Shown here: in pieces, positions 34,476-44,023 of the stretch
Numbering within the stretch: position 1 is the first letter of the stretch
How the letters are laid out: each line of letters begins with the position of its first letter
Assembly: GCA_938034875.1 (NCBI GenBank)
Contig: CALHND010000013.1
Coordinates: forward strand, 1 to 64,000
Reading direction: 5' to 3'
Length of the DNA: 64,000 nt
Source: an uncultured Clostridia bacterium
Lineage (GTDB): Bacteria > Bacillota > Clostridia > Oscillospirales > Acutalibacteraceae
Translations under genes and position numbers: made by a program
The notes under the pieces: model-generated
The model's database searches: none
Told to the model about the DNA's origin: nothing
The model's input: the letters and a program-made list of their open reading frames with translations, nothing else

Positions 34476-35160
34476 TGGAATCTCAAGTGATGCCATGTTC
34501 TTAATGTCAATAAACAGATTTAACGATAATAAGGACTTTTATGAAGAAAACAAAGAGGATATAAAGCAAGGTGTCGTAGTGCCTCTTCGCAAACTGGTTG
34601 TCGATTTAACCCCGACAATGTTGCAGATAAACCCTGACATGATTCTTAACCCGGTGAGATGTGTTTCTCGCATTCGCAGAGACACACGATTCACCCACGA
34701 TAAATCTTTGTATCGAGAAAATTTATGGGTAATGTTCCGACATGCTAAAAACAGGCTTCCAACAGCCAGTTTATGGCTTGAAATACGACCGACCGGATTT
34801 GAATATGGGTGTGGTGTTATTAGCTCTACACCTGCATTTATGGAATTTTACCGCAACCGTTTGGAAAGTGACGGAAACAAGTTTTTGAAAGCTGTAAAAT
34901 CATTTAAAAAAAGTGGATTTGAAATATTTGCCGACAGCTACAAACGTTCAAAAGCCGACGCTGCAGGAATTGACGGCGAACTAAAAAAGTGGTACGATTT
35001 AAAAGCGGTGTTTGTAATAAAACAACAAAGTGGTATTGAAATGCTTAATAAGCCCGAAGAGCTTGTTAATTTGCTGATAAAGGATTATACTGAACTTAAA
35101 AGTTTTTACCAATATTTGCACCAAATAGCAACGGAATTTAATGCGGAGAATGTAAAATGA
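34465..35160 (+). CDS. DUF2461-family protein
   Basis: 231 residues. The family core RVSRIRRDTRFTHDKSLYRENLW-type segment is present (SRIRRDTRFTHDKSLYRENL), and so is the SASLWLEIRP-like strand (ASLWLEIRPTGFEYGCGV). Function of DUF2461 is unproven. ATG 34465 is preceded by GGGAG. The upstream in-frame reading lies inside dusB. It overlaps rnhA by 4 bp. Confidence 0.88.
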   Translation: MNFNGISSDAMFLMSINRFNDNKDFYEENKEDIKQGVVVPLRKLVVDLTPTMLQINPDMILNPVRCVSRIRRDTRFTHDKSLYRENLWVMFRHAKNRLPTASLWLEIRPTGFEYGCGVISSTPAFMEFYRNRLESDGNKFLKAVKSFKKSGFEIFADSYKRSKADAAGIDGELKKWYDLKAVFVIKQQSGIEMLNKPEELVNLLIKDYTELKSFYQYLHQIATEFNAENVK

Positions 35161-35594
35161 AAAAAATTGAAATGTTTACAGACGGCGCTTGTTCGGGTAA
35201 CCCCGGGCCGGGCGGCTGGGGCACGATACTACGATATGGCAAAACCGAAAAGGAACTGACTGGCGCAGAAGCGGATACAACCAACAACCGAATGGAGTTG
35301 ACGGCTGTAATCGAAGGTCTTTCTGCGCTCAAGGAATCTTGCGAAGTCAACCTGTACACCGATTCAAAGTATGTTTGCGATGCTGTTACAAAACGATGGG
35401 TGTACGGTTGGAGGGAAAAAGGTTGGATAAAATCCGACAAAAAACCTGCACTTAATGTTGACTTATGGCAAAAGCTTCTTGACTTACTTGAAAAACATAC
35501 AGTTAATTTCATTTGGATAAAAGGTCACGCCGGGCATAAGGAAAACGAAAGGTGCGACCGCATGGCTGTCGAAAGCTCGCAAAAAGTAAAATAA
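35157..35594 (+). CDS. rnhA: Ribonuclease HI
   Basis: Cuts the RNA strand of RNA-DNA hybrids. 145 residues. The four metal-binding acids are visible: Asp in FTDGACSGNPGPGGWG, Glu in NNRMELTAVIEGL, Asp in YTDSKYV, and the C-terminal Asp in ENERCDRMA, with the flexible His loop HAGHKENE. Third gene of the dusB unit. Confidence 0.96.
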   Translation: MKKIEMFTDGACSGNPGPGGWGTILRYGKTEKELTGAEADTTNNRMELTAVIEGLSALKESCEVNLYTDSKYVCDAVTKRWVYGWREKGWIKSDKKPALNVDLWQKLLDLLEKHTVNFIWIKGHAGHKENERCDRMAVESSQKVK

Positions 35595-35629
35595 TCAAAG
35601 ATACCTTAGAAATATTTTCATGTATTTGG

Positions 35630-35658
35630 TTGAAAACAGACAAACTAAGTAATATAAT
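35630..35658 (+). promoter_or_regulatory. Sigma-A promoter of nifS-nifU
   Basis: TTGAAA (35630-35635), 17-bp spacer, perfect TATAAT (35653-35658). The predicted transcript begins at about 35665, exactly at the start of three 14-bp repeats. Confidence 0.75.
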
Positions 35659-35665
35659 AAGTTTA

Positions 35666-35707
35666 TTAAAATATATCATTTTAAATCTATCATTATAAAT
35701 ATATCAT
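35666..35707 (+). repeat. Three tandem 14-bp repeats in the nifS leader
   Basis: TTAAAATATATCAT, TTTAAATCTATCAT and TATAAATATATCAT follow one another without gaps (consensus TTTAAATATATCAT). They fill the space between the predicted transcription start and the ribosome binding site. Confidence 0.85.
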
Positions 35708-35726
35708 AATAAGGATGGTCAAAAAA

Positions 35727-36917
35727 TTGTATAGATTCGTTTATGCCGACAATTCGGCTACAACTAAAATTTCAAAAAATGTACTCGACGCAATGATGCC
35801 GTTTCTAACAGAAAATTACGGAAACCCATCCAGTCTTTACACGATTGGACAAGATGCTCATGCTGCTGTCGAAGATGCACGTCACAAAGTTGCCGTTGCA
35901 CTTGGTGCCGCAAAGGATAACGAGATTTACTTTACATCCGGCGGCAGCGAGGCGGACAACTGGGCTATAAAAGGTGCCGCACATGCCATGGCTAAAAAAG
36001 GCAAAAAACACATCATTTCAACAAAATTTGAACACCACGCTGTGCTGCACACCCTTAACGCGCTTGAAAAAGAGGGCTTTGAAGTCACTTTACTCGATGT
36101 TCATGAAAACGGTTTAGTAAGAGTTGACGAATTAAAAGCGGCCGTTCGCGAGGATACTGCACTTGTAACAGTTATGTTTGCGAATAATGAAATAGGCACA
36201 ATTCAGCCCATTGCCGAAATAGGTGCTTTTTGTCATGAAAAAGGTATCCTTTTCCACACCGACGCTGTTCAAGCAATTGGAAATGTGGAAATTGATGTTG
36301 TAAATATGAATATTGACATGCTTTCATTGTCAGCTCATAAGATCCATGGTCCAAAAGGTGTCGGAGCGCTATATTGCCGCAACGGAATTAGAATTGCTAA
36401 CCTTATTGAAGGTGGGGCTCAGGAGCGCGGACACAGAGCAGGCACTGAAAACACTGCCGGAATCGTTGGTTTAGGTGTAGCAATTACCGATGCTGTAAGC
36501 AACATAAAGGCAAGAACAGAAAAGCTTTTAATGCTGCGTGATCATTTTATTGACGGGGCACTTAAAATTGAGCGTTCACGTTTAAACGGTGACCGCGTAC
36601 ATCGGTTGCCGGGAAGCGCAAATATGTGCTTTGAGGGAATCGAGGGCGAAAGCCTTTTGCTTTGGCTTGACAACAACGGCATCTGCGCTTCGTCCGGTTC
36701 TGCTTGCACATCGGGCTCACTTGACCCAAGTCATGTACTGCTTTCAATCGGACTGCCGCATGAAATTGCTCACGGCTCATTAAGAGTTTCATTTTCTGAC
36801 GAAAACACTATGGAGGATGTCGACCATATTCTCGCCGTTCTCCCAGGTATTATAGACAAGCTGCGTGCTATGTCACCCCTTTGGGAAAGAATAAAAAAAC
36901 AGGAAAAAGGTGAATAA
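35727..36917 (+). CDS. nifS: Cysteine desulfurase, NifS type
   Basis: PLP enzyme that takes sulfur from cysteine for Fe-S clusters. About 396 residues. N-terminal YADNSATTKIS, PLP lysine in SLSAHKIHGPKGVG, substrate histidine in TKFEHHAVLHT, catalytic cysteine in SSGSACTSGSLDPSHVL (group I loop). I prefer the TTG start at 35727, seven bases after AAGGATGGT; an ATG at 35715 lies within that ribosome site. Paired with nifU. Confidence 0.94.
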   Translation: MYRFVYADNSATTKISKNVLDAMMPFLTENYGNPSSLYTIGQDAHAAVEDARHKVAVALGAAKDNEIYFTSGGSEADNWAIKGAAHAMAKKGKKHIISTKFEHHAVLHTLNALEKEGFEVTLLDVHENGLVRVDELKAAVREDTALVTVMFANNEIGTIQPIAEIGAFCHEKGILFHTDAVQAIGNVEIDVVNMNIDMLSLSAHKIHGPKGVGALYCRNGIRIANLIEGGAQERGHRAGTENTAGIVGLGVAITDAVSNIKARTEKLLMLRDHFIDGALKIERSRLNGDRVHRLPGSANMCFEGIEGESLLLWLDNNGICASSGSACTSGSLDPSHVLLSIGLPHEIAHGSLRVSFSDENTMEDVDHILAVLPGIIDKLRAMSPLWERIKKQEKGE

Positions 36918-36918
36918 T

Positions 36919-37350
36919 ATGTACACTGAACTAGTTATGGAACATTTCACGAATCCGCGAAATGTCGGCGAAATACCAGATGCTGACGGCATTGGCGAAG
37001 TTGGCAACGCTAAATGCGGAGATATAATGAAAATGTATATTAAAGTCAAGGACAACATCATCACCGATGTTAAATTTAAGACATACGGTTGCGGCTCAGC
37101 AATTGCTACCAGCTCAATTGCGACCGAGATGATAAAAGGTCACACCATTGACGAGGCTTTAGAGCTTTCAAACAAAGCTGTTGTTGAGGCTCTTGGTGGG
37201 CTACCGGCTCACAAAATTCATTGTTCGGTACTGGCTGAACAGTCAATTAAAGCCGCCATATCCGACTTCTACACTCGCCAGGGCATAGATGCCACACACA
37301 TTGTTGGAGAAATCCACGAGTGCTGCCATGACGGCGAATGTTCTAAATAA
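36919..37350 (+). CDS. nifU: NifU/IscU-type Fe-S cluster scaffold
   Basis: 143-residue scaffold on which the cluster is built. Three ligand cysteines can be seen: NAKCGDIMKMY, KTYGCGSAIATSS and KIHCSVLAE, with the conserved Asp in the first. A C-terminal tail (HECCHDGECSK) adds four cysteines, common in the clostridial NifU form. ATG 36919 follows AAAAAGG; GTG 36910 lies at the nifS end. 1 bp after nifS. Confidence 0.94.
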   Translation: MYTELVMEHFTNPRNVGEIPDADGIGEVGNAKCGDIMKMYIKVKDNIITDVKFKTYGCGSAIATSSIATEMIKGHTIDEALELSNKAVVEALGGLPAHKIHCSVLAEQSIKAAISDFYTRQGIDATHIVGEIHECCHDGECSK

Positions 37351-37353
37351 TAA

Positions 37354-37396
37354 CAAAAATAACCGCGTAAGGAAAAACCTTACGCGGTTATTTTTA
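37354..37396. terminator. Bidirectional terminator between nifU and dacF
   Basis: AAAAATAACCGCGTAAGG and CCTTACGCGGTTATTTTT form an 18-bp stem around AAAAA. It serves both convergent genes. Confidence 0.9.
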
Positions 37397-38629
37397 TCTT
37401 AAGAACAATGCAGAAAGTATTCTGCCGATACCTGTTGAATAGGTCATTCTATCAACACCGTTTGATGTGACAATGGGCAACTGCCCCAATGTCTTTCCAT
37501 CAAGCGTAAAAGTAATTGTGCCGACTGTATCGCCTGATACCACAGGAGCCTCTAGCGTTTCTGGCAGGTCAAAGGTCTTTTGTATATCCCCCTCCTTACC
37601 CTTAGGAACGAGAAATGAAATGCTATCATCGGCTGTCAGCGTTGCAGAGTTGCTGGTTCCTTTGGTAACAGGAATATCAGGCAAATCATCACGGTCGATT
37701 TTAATGGTTGCATTTCCGTAATTTGCAAAGCCGTAATTAAGCAATTTTTTTGCATCTGCAAATCGATTGTCGCTGTTATCACAGCCTAGAACAACCGCTA
37801 CCAAACTTAGACCGTCGCGCTCAGCCGAAGCTGAAAGGCAAGAACCGGCGCCACTGGTAGTTCCTGTTTTAAGTCCAGTTGCACCATCGTAAAAGCGAAC
37901 AAGTTTATTGGTATTAACAAGCTCCGTCTGGCCGTTGCGCAGCGAGTCCATCCAAACTGTTGTATATTTTGTTATGTCTTTATGCTTTAACAATTCACGC
38001 GACATGGTGGCAATATCTCTTGCTGTGGTATAGTGATCTTTGGCATCAAGACCGGTACAGTTTTGAAAATTAGTGTTTGTCATTCCAAGAGCCTTTGCTC
38101 TCTCATTCATCAGGGCAACAAAGCCCTCTTCGCTTCCCGCTACATGCTCGCCCAATGCACAGGTAGCATCATTTGCCGAACCAATTGCCGCTGCACGCAG
38201 CAACTCGTCAACCGACATGGTCTCTCCCGGCTCCAACCAAATCTGCGAGCCGCCCATTGATGCTGCATGTTCCGAGCAGGTAACGGTCGACTTATAATCA
38301 AATTTGCCAGCCTCTATTGCCTCCATAACAAGCAATAATGTCATTATTTTTGTTATGGATGCTGGCGGCATTTTAGTGTCAGGGCTTTTTTCAAATAAAA
38401 CTTTGCCTGAATTTTGCTCAATTAAAATAGCCGATTTTGCATTCAGCTCAATATTACCAGTGGCCGCTGTCATCATGGAATCATCATCAGGCAGGTCACT
38501 CATTAGGTCGGGCGACATATATTCCGTTACTATTTTTATTCCTTCATAATCAACATCGGCTGATGCGGTTACCAATATTATTGGCATTATCATCATTGCA
38601 GCAATTAATCTTTTTAGCATTTTATTCAT
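37394..38629 (-). CDS. dacF: D-alanyl-D-alanine carboxypeptidase, PBP5/DacF family
   Basis: Trims the terminal D-Ala of peptidoglycan stem peptides outside the cell. 411 residues. A signal peptide (about 1-25, cut near ASA-DV) is followed by the serine peptidase domain: SxxK as ASITKIM, SxN as SAND, KTG as LKTGTTSG. A C-terminal PBP5_C beta domain starts at about residue 300. It is shorter at the C-terminus than PBP5 and has only a short ILSALFLR tail as a membrane anchor. Could be DacB or DacF. GGGAG precedes the ATG. Confidence 0.88.
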   Translation of the reverse strand: MNKMLKRLIAAMMIMPIILVTASADVDYEGIKIVTEYMSPDLMSDLPDDDSMMTAATGNIELNAKSAILIEQNSGKVLFEKSPDTKMPPASITKIMTLLLVMEAIEAGKFDYKSTVTCSEHAASMGGSQIWLEPGETMSVDELLRAAAIGSANDATCALGEHVAGSEEGFVALMNERAKALGMTNTNFQNCTGLDAKDHYTTARDIATMSRELLKHKDITKYTTVWMDSLRNGQTELVNTNKLVRFYDGATGLKTGTTSGAGSCLSASAERDGLSLVAVVLGCDNSDNRFADAKKLLNYGFANYGNATIKIDRDDLPDIPVTKGTSNSATLTADDSISFLVPKGKEGDIQKTFDLPETLEAPVVSGDTVGTITFTLDGKTLGQLPIVTSNGVDRMTYSTGIGRILSALFLR

Positions 38630-38726
38630 AATTTAACTCCCAAAAATCCGTTTTGTTAAAATATATGAAAAAATTAATTGCATATGACGGTAAATACTGA
38701 AAATGCTATTAAAGGTGGTGTTTTCC

Positions 38727-40211
38727 GTGAATTTTAACGAAAATATAGAAAAAAATTTAGAATACATTAAAGAAATATTTTGTTTTAAAAAAAACAAAGA
38801 CATAATTATACGCGAATTTAAAAACAATTCGGGCATACGGTGCTTCCTTGCATATATTGACGGCATGGCAGCCACCGAAGGCATAAACGACTTTATTATA
38901 CGGCCGATTATGATGAACAGCAAACCAAAAAGCGAGTTTAGTCTGATTAATACCATACAGTATAATAATGTCCAAAAGCAAACTGACATTGATGAAGCGT
39001 CATCGTCTATTTTGCAAGGCGATACCATGGTATACTCCGAGGGTAATAACTACTGTATCGTTGTCGAAACTAAAAACTTTGAAAAGCGCTCGGTTAATTC
39101 GCCCAGTACAGAGGCTGTGGTAAAAGGCTCACACGAAGGTTTCACTGAAAGTATTCGTACAAGCATTACGCTGCTGCGAAGAATTATAAAAAGCCCTAAA
39201 CTGTGTACAGAGTTCGTTTCGGTAGGCGGAATCAACGGCTGCCGCTGTGCAATAATGTACCTCGATAACTTGACAAATGACAAGTTGGTGGAAAAAGTTA
39301 AGTTTCGACTTAATAATATAAAGGGAGATTTTATTGCGGGCGCAGGTATGGTTGGTCAACTGATTGAAGACTCTACTTGGTCTCTTTTTCCGTCGGTACT
39401 TTCTACCGAGCGGCCCGACCGTACTGCAGAATATCTGTCAGCAGGAAGAGTTGCGGTAATTTGCGACAACACTCCCTTTGCTCTTATTATGCCTATTTCT
39501 CTTTCGGTACTGCTTGATTCTCCCGAAGGAAATCAACAACGCTGGCAAAACGGAACATTTTCTCGAATAATACGCACATTTGCGTTTATCCTTTCAACAT
39601 TGCTTTCAGGAATATATATTTCGCTTGTATGCTTTCATCGTGAGCTGATACCCAGCGAGCTGCTGACTATTATTACCCAAGCGCGAACGCAAATTCCGTT
39701 TTCATCTCTGGCAGAACTTATAGTAATGGAGATATTCTTTGAACTTGTACGAGAAGCTGGGTTGCGTGTGCCGAGCGCAATCGGGAGCGCAATCGGCGTT
39801 GTTGGCGGTCTGATACTTGGCCAAGCCGCAGTCGATGCAGGCATTGTTAGTCCCGTTACACTAATAATTGTTGCAATTTCCGGTATAGCAAACGGCGTTA
39901 TTCCCGATTATGATTTATCGGCAGGTATTCGGGTGCTCAAATTCGGTTTTATCATACTGGGAGGCACTTTAGGCTTTTTGGGTATCGGAGCCGGTCTTAT
40001 ATTGGTGCTCACAATGCTTGCAAATCAATCCTCGTTTGGTGAGTCAATGATGTCACCCTCAGTAGGCACAAAGGGCGTAGGTGGAAACATGGTATATCAG
40101 CGACCGATTTGGAAGCAAGAGCTTCGCTCAGGTATACTAAATCCAAAAAATGTTCGTCAACAGCCTAATATTTCAAGGCAATGGTCTGTAATGGAGGATA
40201 GGGATGAGTAA
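38727..40211 (+). CDS. gerA: Spore germination receptor A subunit (GerAA family)
   Basis: 494-residue subunit of an inner-membrane spore receptor. An N-terminal soluble region (about 1-255) is followed by about five membrane helices (270-450). Family hallmarks: EAGLRVPSAIGSAIGVVGGLILGQAAV and the C-terminal soluble tail. The start is GTG 38727 because AAAGGTGG precedes it by 8 bases; an ATG at 38703 would have no ribosome site. Overlaps the next gene by 8 bp. Confidence 0.92.
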   Translation: MNFNENIEKNLEYIKEIFCFKKNKDIIIREFKNNSGIRCFLAYIDGMAATEGINDFIIRPIMMNSKPKSEFSLINTIQYNNVQKQTDIDEASSSILQGDTMVYSEGNNYCIVVETKNFEKRSVNSPSTEAVVKGSHEGFTESIRTSITLLRRIIKSPKLCTEFVSVGGINGCRCAIMYLDNLTNDKLVEKVKFRLNNIKGDFIAGAGMVGQLIEDSTWSLFPSVLSTERPDRTAEYLSAGRVAVICDNTPFALIMPISLSVLLDSPEGNQQRWQNGTFSRIIRTFAFILSTLLSGIYISLVCFHRELIPSELLTIITQARTQIPFSSLAELIVMEIFFELVREAGLRVPSAIGSAIGVVGGLILGQAAVDAGIVSPVTLIIVAISGIANGVIPDYDLSAGIRVLKFGFIILGGTLGFLGIGAGLILVLTMLANQSSFGESMMSPSVGTKGVGGNMVYQRPIWKQELRSGILNPKNVRQQPNISRQWSVMEDRDE

Positions 40212-42261
40212 ATTACAGCTATATTCCGTCATGTCGGTCGGCACCCTCGTATATGTTTACACTTATTCACTCAACTCACTCATTTACAATTCAGCAACAA
40301 GCGGATGGATATCATCAGCATTAGGCTGTTTAGTATGGATTGCACTGATTATAATTGCATCAAAGCTTATAAAATCAACAGGTCATAAAAACCTGCCCAC
40401 ACTTATATACGACTATCTGGGAGAATTTTTCGGAATGGTTGTAAACTGTCTTATCACTCTTGCAGTAATTTTATCAATGTCTGAACGCCTGTATGAGTGT
40501 ATTCGTTTGATGAAGCTGTACGGATACAAATACACCCCTGCCGTTGTCATTGCTGCAGTAATTATGATAGTGGCTTTTTACTGTGGAAAGGCAGGCCACA
40601 AAGCTGTATCTAAAACAGCCGTTCCTGTAATTTTTGCGTTAATAGGCGGAATAATTATAGTTGTCTTGTCCGGAATCGGTCAATACGAATTCGGCAATCT
40701 GTTTCCGTTGTTGGGACATGGAAGTATACCCACAATTAAGGGTAGTTTATGGACTCTTTCTGCAGCGGATAATATTCTTATTGGATTAATTTTTGCTGAC
40801 CGCATTAGCGCTGTAAAATTCAGACAATCGGGAGTAGCAGCCTCAATAACGACGCTGATAGTTTATACGGTTTGTTCTTTGTGTTACTCTCTTACATTCC
40901 CCTATTCAGTGGGACAAGGCAACTCAAGTGGAATTATCGACATTGCACGTGGGACTGAAAGCAGTGGTTTCTTTCAGCGATTTGAAGCTATTCTGCTGTT
41001 TATTGTTATTATCGGCATGATTTGCTTTGTATCAATATATCTAAGTGCAGCCGTAAAGCAGGTTGATGAAACATTCGCTATAAAGAAAAAGCGGTCCTGG
41101 ATATTATCAGCTTCATTAGCCGTGGTGGTCGCGGTCATTGCCCTAATTCCAGATTACACTAAAATCAGCGATGGCAACCTTTTGCATTTATACAGACAAT
41201 ATAGCTTTGTTTTTGTGCTTGTGGTGGCTATTATGTTAATTATAGGGAGCATTATTAAACGAAAGGTTGGCCGAAAAGCTGCGCTGGTAGCAATGATGCT
41301 CACAATTACCATAGGAATGTGTTCATGCGGCGATTACAGAGAAACAGAAAACGAAGCTTATGCTGTTATGATAGGCATAGACAGCGTCGATACGGAAATG
41401 GGATATTCTTATTCAGTACGGCTTATGAATGAAAGCGACAGCATTATTACGTCGGTAAGCAAATCGCTTGATGCTGCTATAACCGATATTTCTCAAAAAA
41501 ATTCACGCGCAGTATCGCTTAAAAGCCTGCGTATTCTTGCTATTTCTGAGGAGCTTGCTAAAAGTGGCATTACGCAATTCATAGAGCCTATTATTGAAGA
41601 CACAAGTACAAAAAACAGCATTATGCTTGCGATATGCAGTAAATCTGCAGAGAGTTTTATTTCGGCAAAGCGATTTAACAATATGCAAGAAATCGAACTG
41701 ACAGTATCAAACAATCAGCGCTCGGATATGTACGATCCTCAATCAATAAACACAGTGTATAATTGCATTTTTTCCACCAAAAAAGATGCATCTGCCGCAT
41801 ATGTTATTAACGGCGAAGATGAAGAGGAGGATATCATTAGCGGAACAGCGCTGTTTTCCAGCGAAAAAATGACCGGATTTATAGACGGTGATGAGACAGC
41901 TTTATTAAGAGCGATCAACGGTAAAATGAATGCCTATCCTTTAGTCTTTGACGGTCATGAATATACCGTATTTTCGAAAAAGCCGGCAAAAATAACTGTA
42001 AGCAATGACGCCGTCGAAATAAGTGTGTTCATTTCTTGCACAGAGGGTGGAAAAAGCATAGATAAACTGCCTGACAATGTACGCGAAGTGCTTGTAAAGC
42101 GCCTGAATGAGACAGTAGCGGATATTACCGATGCCGGTTCTGATATTATAGGCATTGGCCAAATAGCCGCACGACAATATTCTACAATAGAAAATTTTGA
42201 ACAAAAGGGCTGGAAACAAAAATTTAAAGCTTTAAAAATTAAAGCAAAACTTGTAATATAA
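40204..42261 (+). CDS. Fused germination receptor GerB permease-GerC lipoprotein
   Basis: 685 residues in one continuous frame. Residues 1-350 are a ten-helix APC-type GerAB permease (start YSVMSVGTLVYVYTYSLNSL). From about 355 the sequence reads as a GerAC-type protein: a basic, hydrophobic stretch with a lipobox-like end (IGMCSCGD near residue 375), then AYAVMIGIDSVDTE and KKNSRAV-like GerAC core, ending near 685. In other receptors these are two genes. There is no stop and no ribosome site between the parts. GGAGG precedes the ATG. The former signal peptide would become a transmembrane helix. Confidence 0.85.
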   Translation: MSKLQLYSVMSVGTLVYVYTYSLNSLIYNSATSGWISSALGCLVWIALIIIASKLIKSTGHKNLPTLIYDYLGEFFGMVVNCLITLAVILSMSERLYECIRLMKLYGYKYTPAVVIAAVIMIVAFYCGKAGHKAVSKTAVPVIFALIGGIIIVVLSGIGQYEFGNLFPLLGHGSIPTIKGSLWTLSAADNILIGLIFADRISAVKFRQSGVAASITTLIVYTVCSLCYSLTFPYSVGQGNSSGIIDIARGTESSGFFQRFEAILLFIVIIGMICFVSIYLSAAVKQVDETFAIKKKRSWILSASLAVVVAVIALIPDYTKISDGNLLHLYRQYSFVFVLVVAIMLIIGSIIKRKVGRKAALVAMMLTITIGMCSCGDYRETENEAYAVMIGIDSVDTEMGYSYSVRLMNESDSIITSVSKSLDAAITDISQKNSRAVSLKSLRILAISEELAKSGITQFIEPIIEDTSTKNSIMLAICSKSAESFISAKRFNNMQEIELTVSNNQRSDMYDPQSINTVYNCIFSTKKDASAAYVINGEDEEEDIISGTALFSSEKMTGFIDGDETALLRAINGKMNAYPLVFDGHEYTVFSKKPAKITVSNDAVEISVFISCTEGGKSIDKLPDNVREVLVKRLNETVADITDAGSDIIGIGQIAARQYSTIENFEQKGWKQKFKALKIKAKLVI

Positions 42262-42304
42262 TAACGGCTATCGTTTATCTGGATTGATGTTATAAATTCA
42301 AGTT

Positions 42305-42349
42305 AAAAAAAACGCATACAGGACATAAATCCTGTATGCGTTTTTTTAT
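42305..42349. terminator. Bidirectional terminator between gerBC and ychF
   Basis: AACGCATACAGGA and TCCTGTATGCGTT form a 13-bp stem flanked by A and T runs. It overlaps the ychF stop region. Confidence 0.9.
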
Positions 42350-43440
42350 ACGTTAAATCTAAAGAGAACAATGTCTCCGTCCTTCATAACATAATCTTTT
42401 CCCTCTGAACGAACCAATCCCTTTTCTTTTGCAACAGTCATTGTGCCGCATTCCATAAGATCGTCAAAGGAAACAACTTCAGCTCGAATAAATCCACGCT
42501 CAAAGTCAGTATGAATTTTTCCGGCTGCTTGAGGTGCCTTGGTTCCGTCTTTAATTGTCCATGCTCTTACCTCGGGCTGTCCCGCTGTCAGATAGGAAAT
42601 AAGGCCCAGAAGCGAATAGCACTTGCTTATTAATCGGTCAAGTCCGGACTGCTCCAAGCCAAGTTCTTCAAGGAACATAACCTTTTCCTCGTCGCTCATA
42701 TCGCTAATTTGAGCCTCAAGCTCAGCACAAATGGGTAAACATTCTGCCTTTTCGTCATCAGCAAGCTTTTTGACTCTAATAAAACGCTCATTTTTATCAA
42801 TGCCGCTTGAAAAATCAGCTTCGCTCATGTTACAAGCGTAAATAATAGGCTTTGATGAGAGCAGTGCGGTAGTAGCAAGAACCTCTTCGCCAATTTCATC
42901 TCTCTCTATCGACCGTGCGGATTTTCCGCTTTCAAGGTGATCATACAAACGCTTTAAAAATTCAAGTTCAGCTTGTAATGACTTGTCCCCTTTTAGCGCC
43001 TTTGCTGTTTTATCTATTCGGCGCTGTACCATTTCCATATCAGAAAAAACAAGTTCAAGGTTGATGATCTCAATATCGCGCATAGGGTCGACAGAGCCCT
43101 CTACATGAATAATGTCGGTGCTGTCAAAACAACGCACAACATGAACAATTGCATCGACTTCTCTTATATTCGAAAGAAATTTGTTGCCTAATCCTTCTCC
43201 TTTAGACGCTCCCTTTACCAAGCCGGCAATGTCAACAAACTCAATAGTGGCGGGTGTAAATTTATTCGGATTGTACATTTCTTTAAGCTTTTCGAGGCGC
43301 TTATCAGGGACTGATACAACACCTACATTTGGTTCAATGGTGCAAAAAGGATAGTTTGCCGATTGTGCTCCGGCATTTGTAATTGCATTAAAAAGTGTCG
43401 ATTTACCTACGTTTGGCAATCCGACCATTCCGAGTTTCAT
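42346..43440 (-). CDS. ychF: Obg-family ATPase/GTPase YchF
   Basis: 364 residues, normal for YchF, which prefers ATP and affects translation and stress. P-loop GLPNVGKSTLFNA, switch DIAGLVKGASKGEGLGN, NMSEAD as the altered specificity motif, coiled coil at about 130-200 and TGS domain at the C-terminus (RAEVVSFDDLMECG). Confidence 0.96.
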   Translation of the reverse strand: MKLGMVGLPNVGKSTLFNAITNAGAQSANYPFCTIEPNVGVVSVPDKRLEKLKEMYNPNKFTPATIEFVDIAGLVKGASKGEGLGNKFLSNIREVDAIVHVVRCFDSTDIIHVEGSVDPMRDIEIINLELVFSDMEMVQRRIDKTAKALKGDKSLQAELEFLKRLYDHLESGKSARSIERDEIGEEVLATTALLSSKPIIYACNMSEADFSSGIDKNERFIRVKKLADDEKAECLPICAELEAQISDMSDEEKVMFLEELGLEQSGLDRLISKCYSLLGLISYLTAGQPEVRAWTIKDGTKAPQAAGKIHTDFERGFIRAEVVSFDDLMECGTMTVAKEKGLVRSEGKDYVMKDGDIVLFRFNV

Positions 43441-43475
43441 TAAATATCATTCCTTAAAATTTTATATCTGAAAAC

Positions 43476-43504
43476 ATTATACCGTGTTCGACTGTGATAA
43501 TCAA
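43476..43504 (-). promoter_or_regulatory. Sigma-A promoter of ychF
   Basis: Minus-strand TTGATT (43499-43504), 17-bp spacer, TATAAT (43476-43481). Confidence 0.65.
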
Positions 43505-43570
43505 GCACACAGTTTAAGAAAAAATACAAAAAGGTGTAAAATAAGGCAAGTAAATTTTCGGAGTCGTAAA

Positions 43571-44023
43571 ATGAGCAAAGAAAAACGAACAGACCGCAAG
43601 CTTGAAACTAATGAAAAATGGATTATAATAGCGACTCTTGCTATTTTTGCAATTTCATTTTTACTTTCTGCGCTTGATTCACCAAAAATTTTAAACAATA
43701 CAGTTGTCTATTCTTCAAGTTCCGACACAACAATGGTTGTGTCGGAAATTTCTGACTATCCACGTATCAGCTCGTCTGATTTAGAAATGCTTTTAGATGC
43801 TAAAAGCAACCAAAGCGATATAAAAATAAGCAGCAAAATTAACATAAATACCGCCGATTTGACTCAACTGCAAACTCTCACCGGCATAGGTGAAGTAAAA
43901 GCAAAAGCAATAATAGAGTACAGAAACACTTACGGTCGTTTTAATTCAGTTGAGGAACTGAAAAACGTAAGCGGTATTGGCGATAAAACATTTGAAAAGA
44001 TAAAAGATTTGATTACCGTTTAA
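43571..44023 (+). CDS. comEA: ComEA-like helix-hairpin-helix protein
   Basis: 150 residues: a membrane helix (about 18-36), a linker, and two C-terminal helix-hairpin-helix motifs (INTADLTQLQTLTGIGEVKA; ELKNVSGIGDKTFEKIKDL). This is the layout of the ComEA DNA receptor for natural transformation, but without the SLBB domain that Bacillus ComEA carries. No comEC is adjacent. ATG 43571 follows GGAG. Its end overlaps the convergent flavoprotein gene by 11 bp. Confidence 0.85.
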   Translation: MSKEKRTDRKLETNEKWIIIATLAIFAISFLLSALDSPKILNNTVVYSSSSDTTMVVSEISDYPRISSSDLEMLLDAKSNQSDIKISSKININTADLTQLQTLTGIGEVKAKAIIEYRNTYGRFNSVEELKNVSGIGDKTFEKIKDLITV

